Below, in pieces: positions 1 through 10,537 of a stretch of DNA of 40,734 nucleotides. Origin of the DNA: Dichomitus squalens LYAD-421 SS1 (Eukaryota; Basidiomycota; Agaricomycetes; Polyporales; Polyporaceae). The stretch's first letter is position 1. Each line of letters opens with the position of its first letter. The stretch spans positions 179,125 through 219,858 of the forward strand of contig NW_006766934.1 in the NCBI RefSeq assembly GCF_000275845.1, in the 5' to 3' direction. Under the pieces are notes generated by a model, which ran no database searches, had not been told where the DNA came from, and worked only from the letters and a program-made list of their open reading frames with translations. A program made the translations under genes and the position numbers.

Positions 1-635
1 GCGTCCAGGAGAGCAGAAGGATGGAAGCAGAGTCCCAGAGCGAAAATGCGACCAGCAGGGGCTAGGAAAGCGAGCTGGGGACCAAGGAGCGATCTGGACA
101 GGCAGGGGTGGACGTCTGAGGCAGCTAGAGCGCAGGGCTCATAACCTGTTAGCTGCAGTGGGCCTCAGAGGGGTCACAATGGCCTAAGTCGAGCTCTGTA
201 AGTCTTTCATTGCAAGAAAACTGTGCTACACACCTAAGTCGAGCTCTGTAAGTCTTAAGGACTGCAGAGTCGACTCAGGCGCAGATGACGGCGCACAGAG
301 CGCGTGGGAACTAGCTAACACGACCATACACTAAGTGGCGCTGGAATGGCGCCAAACGGACCAGAAGTGCGTAAGGTAGACACTATTCTAGAGTGCAGTC
401 AGATCTACAGTAATGGAGACTACTAGTGAAAGAGATGTGATATCTCTATGTGAACGAGAGTTGTGACTATACGAAAATTACCGTAGATAGCGGACAGCGC
501 GAACTATGTATGGCGCGATGCGGGACTTGGTGCGATTAAAACCGCAGGCGCTACAGCACCGACTCCAACAATTGGATAGCGATGATGAAGATGTATCTGT
601 ATTGTAGTTACAGTCATGCATACTCAGTTGCTACA
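1..635. other. Intergenic, no gene seen
   Basis: No open frame of coding quality and no RNA gene is visible. The only structure is a perfect 24-bp direct repeat (183-206 and 233-256). Confidence 0.6.
183..256 (+). repeat. 24-bp direct repeat, 50-bp period
   Basis: The unit beginning CCTAAGTCGAGCTCTGTAAG occurs at 183-206 and again, identical over 24 bases, at 233-256. Two copies only. The intervening 26 bp are not similar to anything else seen here. Confidence 0.85.
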
Positions 636-1666
636 AGCCCGGGCTTGAGCCTGACCCGACCCAGGCCCAGCCTGAACCTGCCACTAGGGTCCAGCTAGTG
701 TTGCCGCCAAGCTGAGCCGGCTTATCCAGCTAACTCAGCTTGCCAACTAGACACCCAGCTTGTTGCAACAAGCCAAGCTGAGCCGGAGCGCCGAAAATCC
801 AGTTGATGGTCAGCTCGTTTCCCAGCCAGCTGTCGAGCTAGCTCAGTTAGTGATGTCATACCTACCGGATTTGGTATATCATTGGTACCGCCACAGCTCA
901 CGAGACCAGGCTGGTGAGCCTTCGGGGACAGACTCAGCTGTGTTTACTAGATCTCATGCCTCTCCGAGTTGCAGTATTGTATCGGGAGCTATGTAATGTT
1001 CATAGGCTTTTGGAGCAATATAATGTTCTGTGGGAACTGTTGGACACCTCTCAGCCATGCCTTGAATAGCACACTGACAGTTGCGACTTTTCTCTCCAAA
1101 CCTATACAGTAACAGGTTGCATTCTGTCTTATATACCACAGGTCAAACATTTGTGCCGAGGGTTGAACAATTTGAATAGGTGTTTTACTGGTGTAGACAA
1201 ATTACCCACTTCACTCTACATGTCTAGATCATTGTTCACTGGCACCAATGATCAATCTGGCACACTGGAGCATTGTTCTTTTTTGGTGTGTGGGGCTTTG
1301 CAGACATATTAAGCCGTTTCTGTCCATTTTGGGGGAGAAATATTGAAGCAACAGACATTTGCTTCCATATCTCATGCATGTATATGTGTAGTACTACAGG
1401 AACTGTGATGCTCGCTTTATGGTGTTCATCGCATGCAACGTCTTGCCGTATCTGGAATGTGAGCTTGCAAGTCAAGCCGTGGCTGGGGCCTGGCCAGGGA
1501 GTTGGCGCTCAGCTGGCCAGATCTCGGCTTAGCTTCCAGCTTGATGATCCAGCTCGATCCAGCGCGTCAGCTTGGTGGCAGTTCATTGAGCCCGAGCCCT
1601 CCAAAGCCCAGCCCTAGCCCAGGGTTTTGAGCCCGACCCGGCCCGGCACAACACTAGGGCCGGCAT
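636..1666. mobile_element. hAT-like non-autonomous element (putative)
   Basis: Both ends carry GC-rich blocks of short GAGCCYGACCCG/GGCCC-type words (about 640-700 and 1585-1665). Inside each end lie stretches crowded with AGCT/CAGCTTG words (about 700-860 and 1500-1580), as in the subterminal repeats of hAT transposons. The right end, read on the minus strand, begins TAGTGTTGTGCCGGGCCGGG, which resembles hAT termini. No transposase is visible; the interior is AT-richer and non-coding. The terminal blocks look partly direct rather than cleanly inverted, and no 8-bp target duplication could be fixed, so the boundaries are approximate. Confidence 0.35.
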
Positions 1667-1672
1667 GTGTCC

Positions 1673-1943
1673 GAGATTGTCATCGCACCACATCCAGTGT
1701 CTGCTCTCGGTGCTGGCGATGCCTATGCAAGCCGGGGTCCAGCGATGGGCAAAGAGCTCCATGAGCGATGGTTTGTTGGATATGAAAGATGTGGAGAGGA
1801 AGGAACGTGAAGGGATGATGGGCGCGCGGTGAGTAGTTCTTTCAGTCTTGGCTTCCCACCTGGCTGGGAGAAAGCAGTTATGCTGATGGGTGTGTGGTAC
1901 CAGGTGGGGGAGCCTTCGGAGACGATCTATGCATCCGCGGACA
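1673..1943 (+). pseudogene. Decayed partial copy of the BUD4-like gene
   Basis: This segment is a diverged copy of part of the BUD4-like gene that lies on the minus strand near 27.9-28.2 kb. It covers the end of that gene's exon 2, the following intron and the start of exon 3. Shared blocks include GTCTGCTCTCGG, CAAAGAGCTCC (one mismatch), GAGAAAGC then GTTATGCTGATG, TACCAGGTG, and TCGGAGACGATCTA. The copy has lost roughly 60 bp in the middle and has no continuous reading frame. Because intron sequence is kept, it arose by DNA duplication and not from an mRNA. It begins a few bases outside the right end of the hAT-like element. Confidence 0.8.
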
Positions 1944-2068
1944 AGGGAGGAAGTTGCGCACGGACAAGTTTTGTGCGGGATCTCGAATGATTGCAATGGA
2001 TTGTATAGTAGCGTTGATTGAAAGCTTGCTCTCGCGAACCTGTAAAGTCAGTGGGGACCCGGACCTCG

Positions 2069-2170
2069 AAACATGCACCTAGAGCGGTTTACAGCTCGAG
2101 ACACGCCCCTAGTGCTCTCTACAGCCCCAAACAAGTCCCTGTAGCTCTTTACAGCCCAAAACACGGCCTA
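2069..2170 (+). repeat. Minisatellite, about 3.3 copies of a ~31-bp unit
   Basis: Degenerate tandem units share the pattern CCTAG-n-GCTCTTTACAGCCC followed by AAACA. They begin near 2069, 2100 and 2131, with a partial unit up to about 2170. The array lies 3' of the BRCT gene and outside any reading frame. Confidence 0.7.
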
Positions 2171-2511
2171 CGCCAGCATTTATCCATGTGACAATCTCAC
2201 TTCGGTCGAGTCCACGCAGCGCCCACCAGCCGTCGATCGCGACGGGCAGGCGGACAGAGGCGCGGAGGGCAGGCGGATCTATAGGGCGGAGGGCGTACAT
2301 GGCGAGAGACAAAGACTGCGACAGGGACTGAGTCGAAGCCAGACGGAGAGCAGCCGCCGCTCAAACCGCAAAATACGGAGGGATCGGCATTGTATCGCGC
2401 ATGGACATTAATATTAGTCTGCTCACGTAGCTGTATATCTATTACAATGCAAAAAACCCTCAGCGCCACATTTCCATCAAATATGCCAGGTACATGTGGT
2501 CAATACAATGC
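2171..2511. other. Intergenic / 3' region of the BRCT gene
   Basis: No gene is seen. The stretch probably includes the 3' untranslated region of the minus-strand BRCT gene that ends at 2512. Confidence 0.5.
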
Positions 2512-5500
2512 TCATGACGGCATCATGCTCCGTCTTCGCCGTGCCATCTCAAGCGGGGGCAACGACTCCTCATTCACTACTCCTGCTCCAACTGGTATCG
2601 GTAGCACCTGCAGGATGCTTTCACCGCCGTCATCCACAGCCGTAGCTATACGAATGAAGCACGCGTACATTTTCAGCAGACGGACTTAGCCAGGCCAGGG
2701 AGAAATGCACTTACGCGAGGAGACTTCCAGCGACCGAGAAGCTGCGCCCAGACTGGTGTTCAGCACGTTGTCGATGCGCGAGGAGTCAGACGACGCGGGC
2801 GATGTTGCAATCTTGTTCGCCATCGGCGAGTAGGTCTTGGGTATAACCGACTTGCGTCGCTGTCGGTGCCACCTTCGTGTCAGCTTTTATCGCATGTAGG
2901 GATACATGGGGCAAGCGCACCTTGTTCACGCCGGCGACATTCGCCAAGTTGAGATTAACCGGAAATTGCGTCTCCTCGACCCTTCGACGCTGCTCGGCAC
3001 ACGCGACGACCCAACCGATGCCCACGACGTGTGGCTTAGGATCGCTCAGCATCCTAGAGCACGTCATTGTTAGCTGCGCATCCACCAATAAGAAAAAGAA
3101 CTTGAACGCACCTATAACCCTTGAGCGTGCTCATCAGCCCGTTCTTGAAGACGACATGGGTGCACCGCGAGCCGACTCGAGCCGCAATCTACCCACACCC
3201 GTCCGTCAGCAGCCCACACCAATCACATCAATGCTCGCTACGAGCACCCACCTTCGCCCCCATGTTCCTCAGCATGTCAACAAACAACGAACCAGCGTCG
3301 TCACCCTCCTCACTCCGTACATCCACGAATATCCTACAGTCTTTGAGGACAGATAGTACAGCCGGGCTACCCGCGCCCGTCTCCGCCTTCGCCTTGTCCT
3401 TGCTTTTCCCGTCCGCGGTCCCACCCGAAGCGTGTTCCGTATCTCCGAGTCCGCTGCCGCCAGCCGCAGCGGACCGAAGAGATGGTTCCTTGTACGCATT
3501 CGGCGGCGTCGACAGTGCGCCAGTCGCAAGTCTTGTCGCGTGCGCTCGCCGTGGAGGAGGGGTCGGCACAGCGTCCTTCTCCCCCTCTCCCTCACCCCGC
3601 GGATGTTCAGCGGCGGCCGAAGACGTAGACGGGTAGGAGCTGCTGACCGCCCTCCCCTTCCCCTTGGGATCCTCCCCTTGAAGAAGCGTAGGCGACGTTG
3701 CGCTGGGGAGCGCAGACAAGCTCTGCGTGAGCAAGTGGCTGGCCATGCTGGCCCGCCGACTCGCGTTCCGCCTCGCCTCTCTCTCCTTCTCGCGTTCCTC
3801 CTTCTCCCTCGCGCGGGCTTCCGGATCCGCAGGACCTGATCCAAGCTCCCCGAACTCGAGCGCCCCAAGCGACTTCGCCGCAGGGCCTGCGTCCTCGTCG
3901 TCCCCGTCCGAGCCGTGGCCGAGGTCGCGGAGGACGTCCTTGTCCGCATGCTTCAACCAGTCGTCGATCTTGTCCTTCGTCGTCAGCTCCTCGACGCCCT
4001 CCATCCCTTCCTGCACCTCGCTCACGATCCTCTCCTCGCCCTCGTCCACGAGCGCCGTATCCCCTCCCGTGCCGCTGCCTTTGACGGGACTGCCGACGAC
4101 GACAGGTAGCGAGCTGACCTTGCTCGCACGTTGTACGACCCTGCCTCCTCCACCACGTCCCCTAAACGGACCCAAGCCGAAACCACCTCGGACACCAACA
4201 CTAGCGCCGCCCGGCCTCCCGACGCCAAACACGGGCTTCGGGAGCGACCCCAGCGCACGGCTTCCCGACCTCGCGGCAAGGAACGTTCTCTTCGTCGTCG
4301 CGCCCGTCGCAGCAGCAGCCGGACGCGCGATCCCTGACGAGCTTGACCCCGGGGTCGCGGTTGACGAAAGCACGCCCGAAGAGGCCTGGCTAGGGGTCGC
4401 AGCTGCGAGCCCAGCGCAGACCTTACCCAAGCTTGGGGCGAGCGCGAGCGTCGCCTGCCGCATCCTCTCCAGCTCCCTCGGCGTCTTCCCCTCGCTGGGG
4501 GCGGCGTTAAGTGTTCCCCCGTTAACCGCAGTCGAAGTCGAAGCTCTGGGCGTGTTTGGGCCCGATACCGCAGCTCGAGCTGCAGCAGCAGATCTCAGCC
4601 GTGTCGTGCGCGTGCCTGCGGCAGGGATGGGTGGGGGCAGCATGAGCGTCGTCTGCCTGAGCTTCGTCTGCCCGTTCACAACGGCCGCCTGTCTCCCGGC
4701 CACAGGCTTCAGCGTCGCAGCCACCTTTCCCTTGCCCTTCGCGCCCGTGGTCGGAAGCGCGTTCATCGACATGGAGGTGCTAGGTCGTGGCCGTTCCGCC
4801 ACTGTGCTCTTTGGTTTCGCGCTCTTGCCTCTCGCCGGGTCATCGCTGGACCCGGGGGCGCTGGAGAGCGAACTGTCGCCATCGGACGACAACGAGCGGT
4901 GAAAGCCAAGGCTCGTGTTGGGCCGCGAAGGTGCCGGTGCGTTCAGTCGTTCGAGTGCCTGGTTCAGCGTCGACAGACTCGAGTTGAGCGGCGTGGGCTG
5001 CGAGAGAGGGGGTCGCCTCGGAACAGATAATCCAGCGTGCCGTTCCGTATGTTCAGGCCGCTGCTCGTCGCTCGCCGACCTCTGCTCCGCGGCCGACGAG
5101 TCGTCCAACTCTGAGAGCTCCGAGAGTTCTGACTCCTCTGACAGCTGCCCGGGCGGTTCTGGAGGGAACATGGTCGTATCTTCATCCCCATCCACGACAG
5201 CGTCAGCCTCTGCGTCGATCGTCGACACCGGCTGCGCTGCAATCTGGTTGTTGACGTCTTCCGTCGGCGCACCTCCGGCCGCCAGCTCAAAGCCAGACTT
5301 CACTAAATGCCCACAAAGAGCGGAACCCAGTCGGCGGGGATCGTCTAAGACAGTCGTGTCATGTCGATCAGAGTCAATGCGACCGTGCGTCCTCCCTTGC
5401 GTCGGCGTCGGCACATCGGCGTCGTCCAGCTCCGCCTCTTCCACTTGCGACCCCACCTCGTCCCCTACCGCAAACCCATCCGTCGCCCGCTCCACATAAG

Positions 5501-7198
5501 CCGGCCCCCGCGCGGGGATCTGAGCCCGCGTGAACAGCGCAGGCCCGACGCTCTTCGCGCGTTCCCTGCCCTTCCCCTTCGGATCCACGCCCGCGACCGG
5601 GGTCTGAGCCCGTCCGCCCTTGCTTCCGTTGACAGGCCTCGCCACTTCGCGCGGCGCAGGCGTCTTCGGCGCTGGGTCAGGTAGAGACTTGAAGTCGAAC
5701 GGCCCCGCCGGTTTCGCCCTGCCTCCCTCCTGCGGGGCGCCCGCGGTGGAGTGGGGTGTGGACGCAGAGGGCGGCCGGGAGCTTGCGCGCGCAGGGAGGG
5801 ACGGCTTCGCGGGCGAGGCCTTGGCGGCGGAGCTGCTCGTGGGCTGGGCGTACGACATGGAGCGCGAGCGGCGGCGATGCGCGGGCGGAGAGGAGGGCTC
5901 GTCTCTCAGCGGTTGCGTGATATCTTGGTAGGAGTGTGGCATCTGGAAGGGATGAGGGATCTGGGATGGGAGCGCACGGGAAGTCTTTGGATGGGATAGC
6001 AGGGACGGTCGAGGTTCAGGGCGCTGTGCAGGTGTAGATTGAGTGTTGGGGAGTTGTGGACTAGGCCGCGGACTCGACACTGCAAACACGCGAGCGGCGC
6101 GGAAGTCAGCATAGTAGAACGCGAGGCGATCGCGCGAAGGGAACGCCTGCGTCTCGACAGCGGGCGGAAAGAAGGAGACGTACGTATGTCAGCAAACGCA
6201 TCCTGGATCTCGTCCTCGGCCTGCTCGTCTCCCTTGTCCTCGGACGCGGCCAGACTCTTCGCTCTCTGGCTCCTGGTGTTCCTCGGATTCCTGATCTGCG
6301 GCGGACCGAGAGTAGACGGCTTCTTGTTCCTCGGATTCTTCACCTTCTTGGCTGGAGGCGCGTCGTCGACAAGGAGCTTGCCCCTGGGCTTCATCCGGGC
6401 TTTCACGCCGGCCGACTTTGGGCGAGGAAGCATGCTTTCCCTGGGCGCAGGCTTTGGAGCTTGGGTGGGCGCAGGAGGGTTGGAGGGACCTGCGACGGGG
6501 ACGGAGACGGAGTTGGGTATGGGGACCGGAGTAGCATCGAGGTCAAGGGTAGAGTCTGCGTGCAGAGAACGGTCAATAGGCAATGGAGTGAGAGGAGACA
6601 TGGGGGTCATGAAAGGCGCAAGGCCGGTCGTTGGATTGGTGTGGGGTAGAGGCGTGGTGTGGTCGAAGGAGAGAACGGGAAGGGTAGGAAATGGTGGAGA
6701 AGGGACGGAGCGGGGAAAGGTAGAAAGATGTACATCGGCATCAGACGACTCTGCACGTTTCTTTGGGGATTCTGGAGGGACGGAGGCGATGCGAAACTTT
6801 GCGGGGGATCGACGGGGAGAGGGAGGGACGTTGTTGAGATCGAGCAGAGGGATGGGCGCGTTTGCAGCGGCGGGGGGCACGGACTTTGCGCGGCGGTCTG
6901 GGGAGTCGTGTGCACGGGAAGACGGGAAGAGAGCGTCGTGGCGGAGGCGCTTGAGGTCGGGTATGCCGACGAGGGCAGCATCCTTGGCGGGCGAAGACGG
7001 CCTCTTGAGGACGTTGTCGAGGTGGGGCGGGGTGGTGCTGTCTTTGTCCGAGTCGGACGGCGGGGTCGGGGCGGGGTGCTTGAGGGCGATGCGGGCCTGC
7101 TTGAGGGGCGAGGCGGCGAGGTCGATGCGGGTGAAGAAGCCGTCGAGGGTGGACTGGGAGCGGGTGCGTGTGGCGTGCTCCGTGGGCGGGTTTGCCAT
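2512..7198 (-). CDS. Microcephalin (MCPH1)-type BRCT-domain protein
   Basis: Six exons read on the minus strand: 7198-6184, 6079-3252, 3188-3112, 3053-2921, 2859-2715, 2645-2512. All junctions are GT-AG and keep frame, giving 1443 aa. Residues 1 to about 1245 are low-complexity, rich in S, P, A, T and K, and look disordered. One BRCT domain follows (about 1249-1345) with LKDCRIFVDVRSEEGDDAGS, the glycine turn NMGAK, CTHVVFKNG and the tryptophan motif VVGIGWVVACAEQRR. The spacing and the FPVNLNLANV tail match the N-terminal BRCT of microcephalin. A basic C-terminus (RRKSVIPK, MARRRRSMMP) follows. In animals this family acts in DNA-damage signalling and chromosome condensation; a nuclear phosphopeptide-binding role here is inference. 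The start ATG is the first in the long frame and is followed by STLDGFFTRI. Fungal BRCT proteins of other families remain possible. Confidence 0.85.
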
Positions 7199-7383
7199 CG
7201 AGAGCGGCGGCGATGAAGGACGTCGGGGCGATGTTGAGACTCTGAGCCCCGCCGCGACGCGTGTGGTTCTGTTGGCAGGCAGCCCACGTGACACGCGCCT
7301 CCGTGGGCGGGAGTGGCGCGCTTGTCCTTGTCGCAAACGTCCACCACTGCGTTACCTGTCTCCTGACCTGCTTGCCTTGCTAT
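7199..7383. promoter_or_regulatory. Divergent promoter, BRCT gene / MFAP1
   Basis: The 185 bp between two divergent start codons must carry both promoters. It holds a palindromic CACGTG E-box (in GCCCACGTGACAC, near 7280). No TATA box is obvious. Confidence 0.6.
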
Positions 7384-9225
7384 ATGTCAACACGAAAACC
7401 TGCGCCCCGCTTGCCCCGTCCGGTTGCACGATACTGGAAAGGGAAGGCTCCCAAAGGCGCTGACGCCGCCCAATCCGAGTCCGATGAGGACGAAGTGGCC
7501 GAGGAGCAGCAGGCAGAGGACGAGGGTGACGTGCTCATCCGGGATGTGGAAGTCGGAGACGGGGAGGGGGAGGAAGAGGACGGGCTGGAGGTGCGGCGGG
7601 CGGTTGAGAGGCAGGCCAAGGGCACGATCAGCGTCGCGCTGAGGGACGTGAACGTCTCCAAAGAGGGCAAAGTCATCGTGGGCGGGAAGGAGGAGTCTGG
7701 GCGTACGGCTGCTGAACTGGAGGAAGGTGCGTGTTCTGTTTCAGCTACTCTGTATGGGCCGGCCGTTCCAATCGTATGTCCGCCAGAGGAGGAAGAAGAG
7801 GAGGAAGAGGAAGAAGCCGCTGAGGAGGAGGAGGAGGAAGAAGAGGAAGAAGTAAGGCCTCTCTGGTCCATCCACCCCTGTATAACTCACGTCTCACGTA
7901 GTCTAGCGAGGAGGAGTCTGCATCAGAGCAAGAGCAGCCAAATCTCCAGTTCCGTCCAGTCTTCGTGCCAAAGTACGTCGTTTGCTATCCAAGTACCCCG
8001 CATATGCGTCCTCACCCCGGATGCAATACGTGCAGACGCGCACGTGCTACTGTCGCTGAAAGGGAGGCTCTCGCTGAGGACTCGGAAGAGGCGCAGAAAC
8101 GCAAAGAAGCGGAGGCGGAAGAGCGCAAGAAGGCGAGCCACGACATGGTGGCGGAGACCATTCGTCGCGAGTTGCTCGAGAGTGCGTATCGCTTATTCAT
8201 TCTTCCTCATCTATCTCATCGGCTTACCTCTGCCGATACAGAGGAGAAGGAACAGGAGACCCCGGACGTTGATGACACAGACGGGATCGACCCCGCCGGG
8301 GAGTTCGAAGCCTGGCGGCTGCGCGAGCTTGCCCGCATCAAGCGCGACAAGGAAGCGGAGCTCGCGCGTGAAAGGGAACGCGAAGAAATCGAACGACGGC
8401 GCGCTTTGCCCGAGGAGCAACGGCTGAAGGAGGACATGGAGCGGGCGGAGCAGTCGCGCAAGGAGAAGCCGAAAGGCCAGCAGAAGTTCCTACAGAAGTA
8501 CTGGCACAAGGGCGCGTTCCACCAAGACGAAGAGATCCTCAGAAAGCACGATTACACGGAGGCGACCGAGAGCACGGTGGACGTGTCGCTGTTGCCGAAG
8601 GTGATGCAAGTGAAGAACTTTGGAAAGCGTGGGCGGACGAAGTACACGCACTTGCTGGATCAGGACACTACGGTAGGGAGTGGTGGATTCGGAGGGACCG
8701 CGCCTGTGAAGGCTGGTGGGACGTCCACCAGTGCCGGCGGCTGCTTCCTCTGTGGTGGACCACATCTCAAGAAAGGTGTGTGCTCTGCTTACAGGTTCAT
8801 TGGATGCGCACCTACCTGAACTGCCAGACTGTCCACAAAATGCCGACCTGCCTCCCGGGAGGACGGCTACAGGTGCCAACGGCGCACCGACCGGAGCGAG
8901 CTCACGACAGTGGGGTGCGCGTCACGGAGACAGGGATGGGCCCCGTGGTTCGTGGCGTGACCGCGACGAAGACCGGCGACCGAGCGGGGACAGCAGAGAC
9001 CGACGGAGAGACGAGAAAGGAGCACGCGACCGGGACCGGTATCAGCGCGACGATGACGGCGAAAGGGCACGATATGACCGCCACCGTGGGGATAGGCGCG
9101 ATGACGGCGATCGCGTCTGGAGACGACACTCGAGGTCGCGCTCGCCGACTCGCGAGGGCCGGAGGAGATCTAGGGAGCGATCGGTTGACCTGGGGCGGGG
9201 CGAGAAGCGGAGGAGAGTGGACTAG
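7384..9225 (+). CDS. MFAP1: MFAP1-family spliceosome protein
   Basis: Six exons: 7384-7726, 7787-7851, 7902-7972, 8036-8181, 8242-8775, 8828-9225; 518 aa. Introns are 50-63 nt with GT-AG ends. The N-terminal half is acidic, with a long Glu tract coded by GAG/GAA at 7787-7851. The hallmark microfibrillar-associated protein 1 region spans about residues 190-365: VAEREALAED, ETIRRELLE, FLQKYWHKGAFHQDE, then DVSLLPKVMQVKNFGKRGRT. This family is a component of the spliceosomal B complex in the nucleus. After it comes a zinc-knuckle-like motif (C376, C379, H383, C388), split by the last intron, and an Arg/Asp/Ser-rich tail like that of SR-type splicing factors. Intron 1 is 60 nt with no stop in frame, so retaining it would add 20 residues. 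The start follows a short leader after the shared promoter. Confidence 0.95.
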
Positions 9226-9555
9226 CTCAGGGGGACCCACCTCTGTAGTTTGGCGGACTGTTTTTGTTCTTCGTTCTGACCATCTAATGCAGGTGCATGG
9301 AATTCAACCAAAGCCGTGAGCTCCAGTGGCCGTCTATCTTGCCTCATAGGCTGCGCTGCTAACCTCGACGGTAGACCACACAACTGAGCTGCGAGGCAGT
9401 GGCCCCCGTCTGAATAACCTCCTCGTTTGGCGGTTGAAGACGTTGTGCACCTGCGTCACACTCTCTCGTCTTCTTTCTCGATGACTGCCCCAGATCGACG
9501 CCATGACATCAGCCTCTGAGAGCACTTATAAGGTCCGTCGCAGTCTGTGTTCGCC
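9226..9555. other. Intergenic, promoter of the NTF2-like gene
   Basis: No gene seen. A TATA-like word (CTTATAAGG) near 9524-9532 sits about 25-30 bp upstream of the next start codon. Confidence 0.5.
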
Positions 9556-10319
9556 ATGTACGCCCTCCGCACCTGCGTCCGCCCAGTGTCCCGCATCTCA
9601 CCCCGAGCCATGGCCTCCCTGCCCACCGACGCCGCCCTCCCCGGCGAGCACTTCGAGGTCCGCCAGTCCGCCCCCGACGACGACTACAAGCCCGACCCGT
9701 CCAAGTCCATCAAGCTCTCCCCTGCCCGCCAGGCTCTCGTAGACGACATCCTCGCCCTCTACTCGTGCCAGCCCACCCGCCGACGCGTCGAGCGCTACTC
9801 CCCCGACTGCGTCTACGACGACCAGTTCGTCTACGCCAACGACCGCTACAAGATGGCCGGCCAGTGGTTCGCCCTCCCCAAGCTCTTCGCCAGCAGCACC
9901 AACGAGAGCTACCAGGTCGTCACCAACGATCCTCTCCTCATCCAGTTCAAGAACGAGCAGGTCCGTCATCACGTCTCCACCTGCCCACCCGCCTTGCACT
10001 CACCCAACCGCAGACCTGGACCTTCCCCAAGAACATCAAGTCGACCACCATCAACGCCATCGTCTCCCTCTCTCTCGACCCGTCCACCGTCGACTCGGAC
10101 TTTATCCAGGTCAAGTACCACAAGGACCAGGCGAACGGCAAGGACTACTCGCACACCGGCCCCGGCTTCGCCTTCAAGAAATGGCAGGCCGACAAGGTCT
10201 CGGGCATGATGGAGTCGGACGACGTCCAGTTCTTCAAGAAGGACGCCCGCGACGAATACCGCGAGCCCGTCCGCAAGTACGACAGCGGTACTGCCGAGGC
10301 TCCAGAGAAGAAGCTGTGA
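9556..10319 (+). CDS. NTF2/SnoaL-like fold protein, uncharacterised
   Basis: Two exons, 9556-9960 and 10014-10319, split by a 53-nt intron (GTCCGT...CGCAG), give 236 aa. The body has the pattern of small cone-shaped NTF2-like proteins: a helix (ARQALVDDILALYSCQPT), a ...YSPDCVYDDQFVYAND... segment, then strands such as IQFKNEQTWTFPKNI and IQVKYHKDQ. No catalytic residues can be assigned. The first 18 residues (MYALRTCVRPVSRISPRA) are basic and free of acidic residues, so a mitochondrial presequence is possible. A second ATG at 9610 would remove it. Codon use is strongly C-ending, suggesting good expression. The molecular function is unknown to me. Confidence 0.85.
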
Positions 10320-10537
10320 AGACGTCGCACCATGTACGAGTAGAATGTTGTAGCCCAAGGATCCCCAATGAACTTTGTCGACTCGTGTGTTCGCACTAGC
10401 AGCAAAGACGTCTCTTTGTTCATACACGTATCACAGCAGAGCTACAGCAAGAAAACCAAGAAAGTACGCAATACAACAATATCCTTAGCATGATACACAC
10501 CGCGAAATGAGGCTTACAGACAGTCCATGACGTCCGT

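Noticed and set aside
183..256. CRISPR-like or satellite array
   Set aside because: Only two copies of the 24-bp unit, in a eukaryotic context.
3727..4902. 391-codon plus-strand ORF
   Set aside because: Antisense shadow of the large exon of the BRCT gene. The GC-rich, Ser/Pro/Ala-rich coding strand leaves the opposite strand open; no domain and no start context.
6039..7463. 474-codon plus-strand ORF
   Set aside because: Antisense to exon 1 of the BRCT gene and runs through its promoter into MFAP1. Composition is Gly/Arg-rich as expected of a shadow frame.
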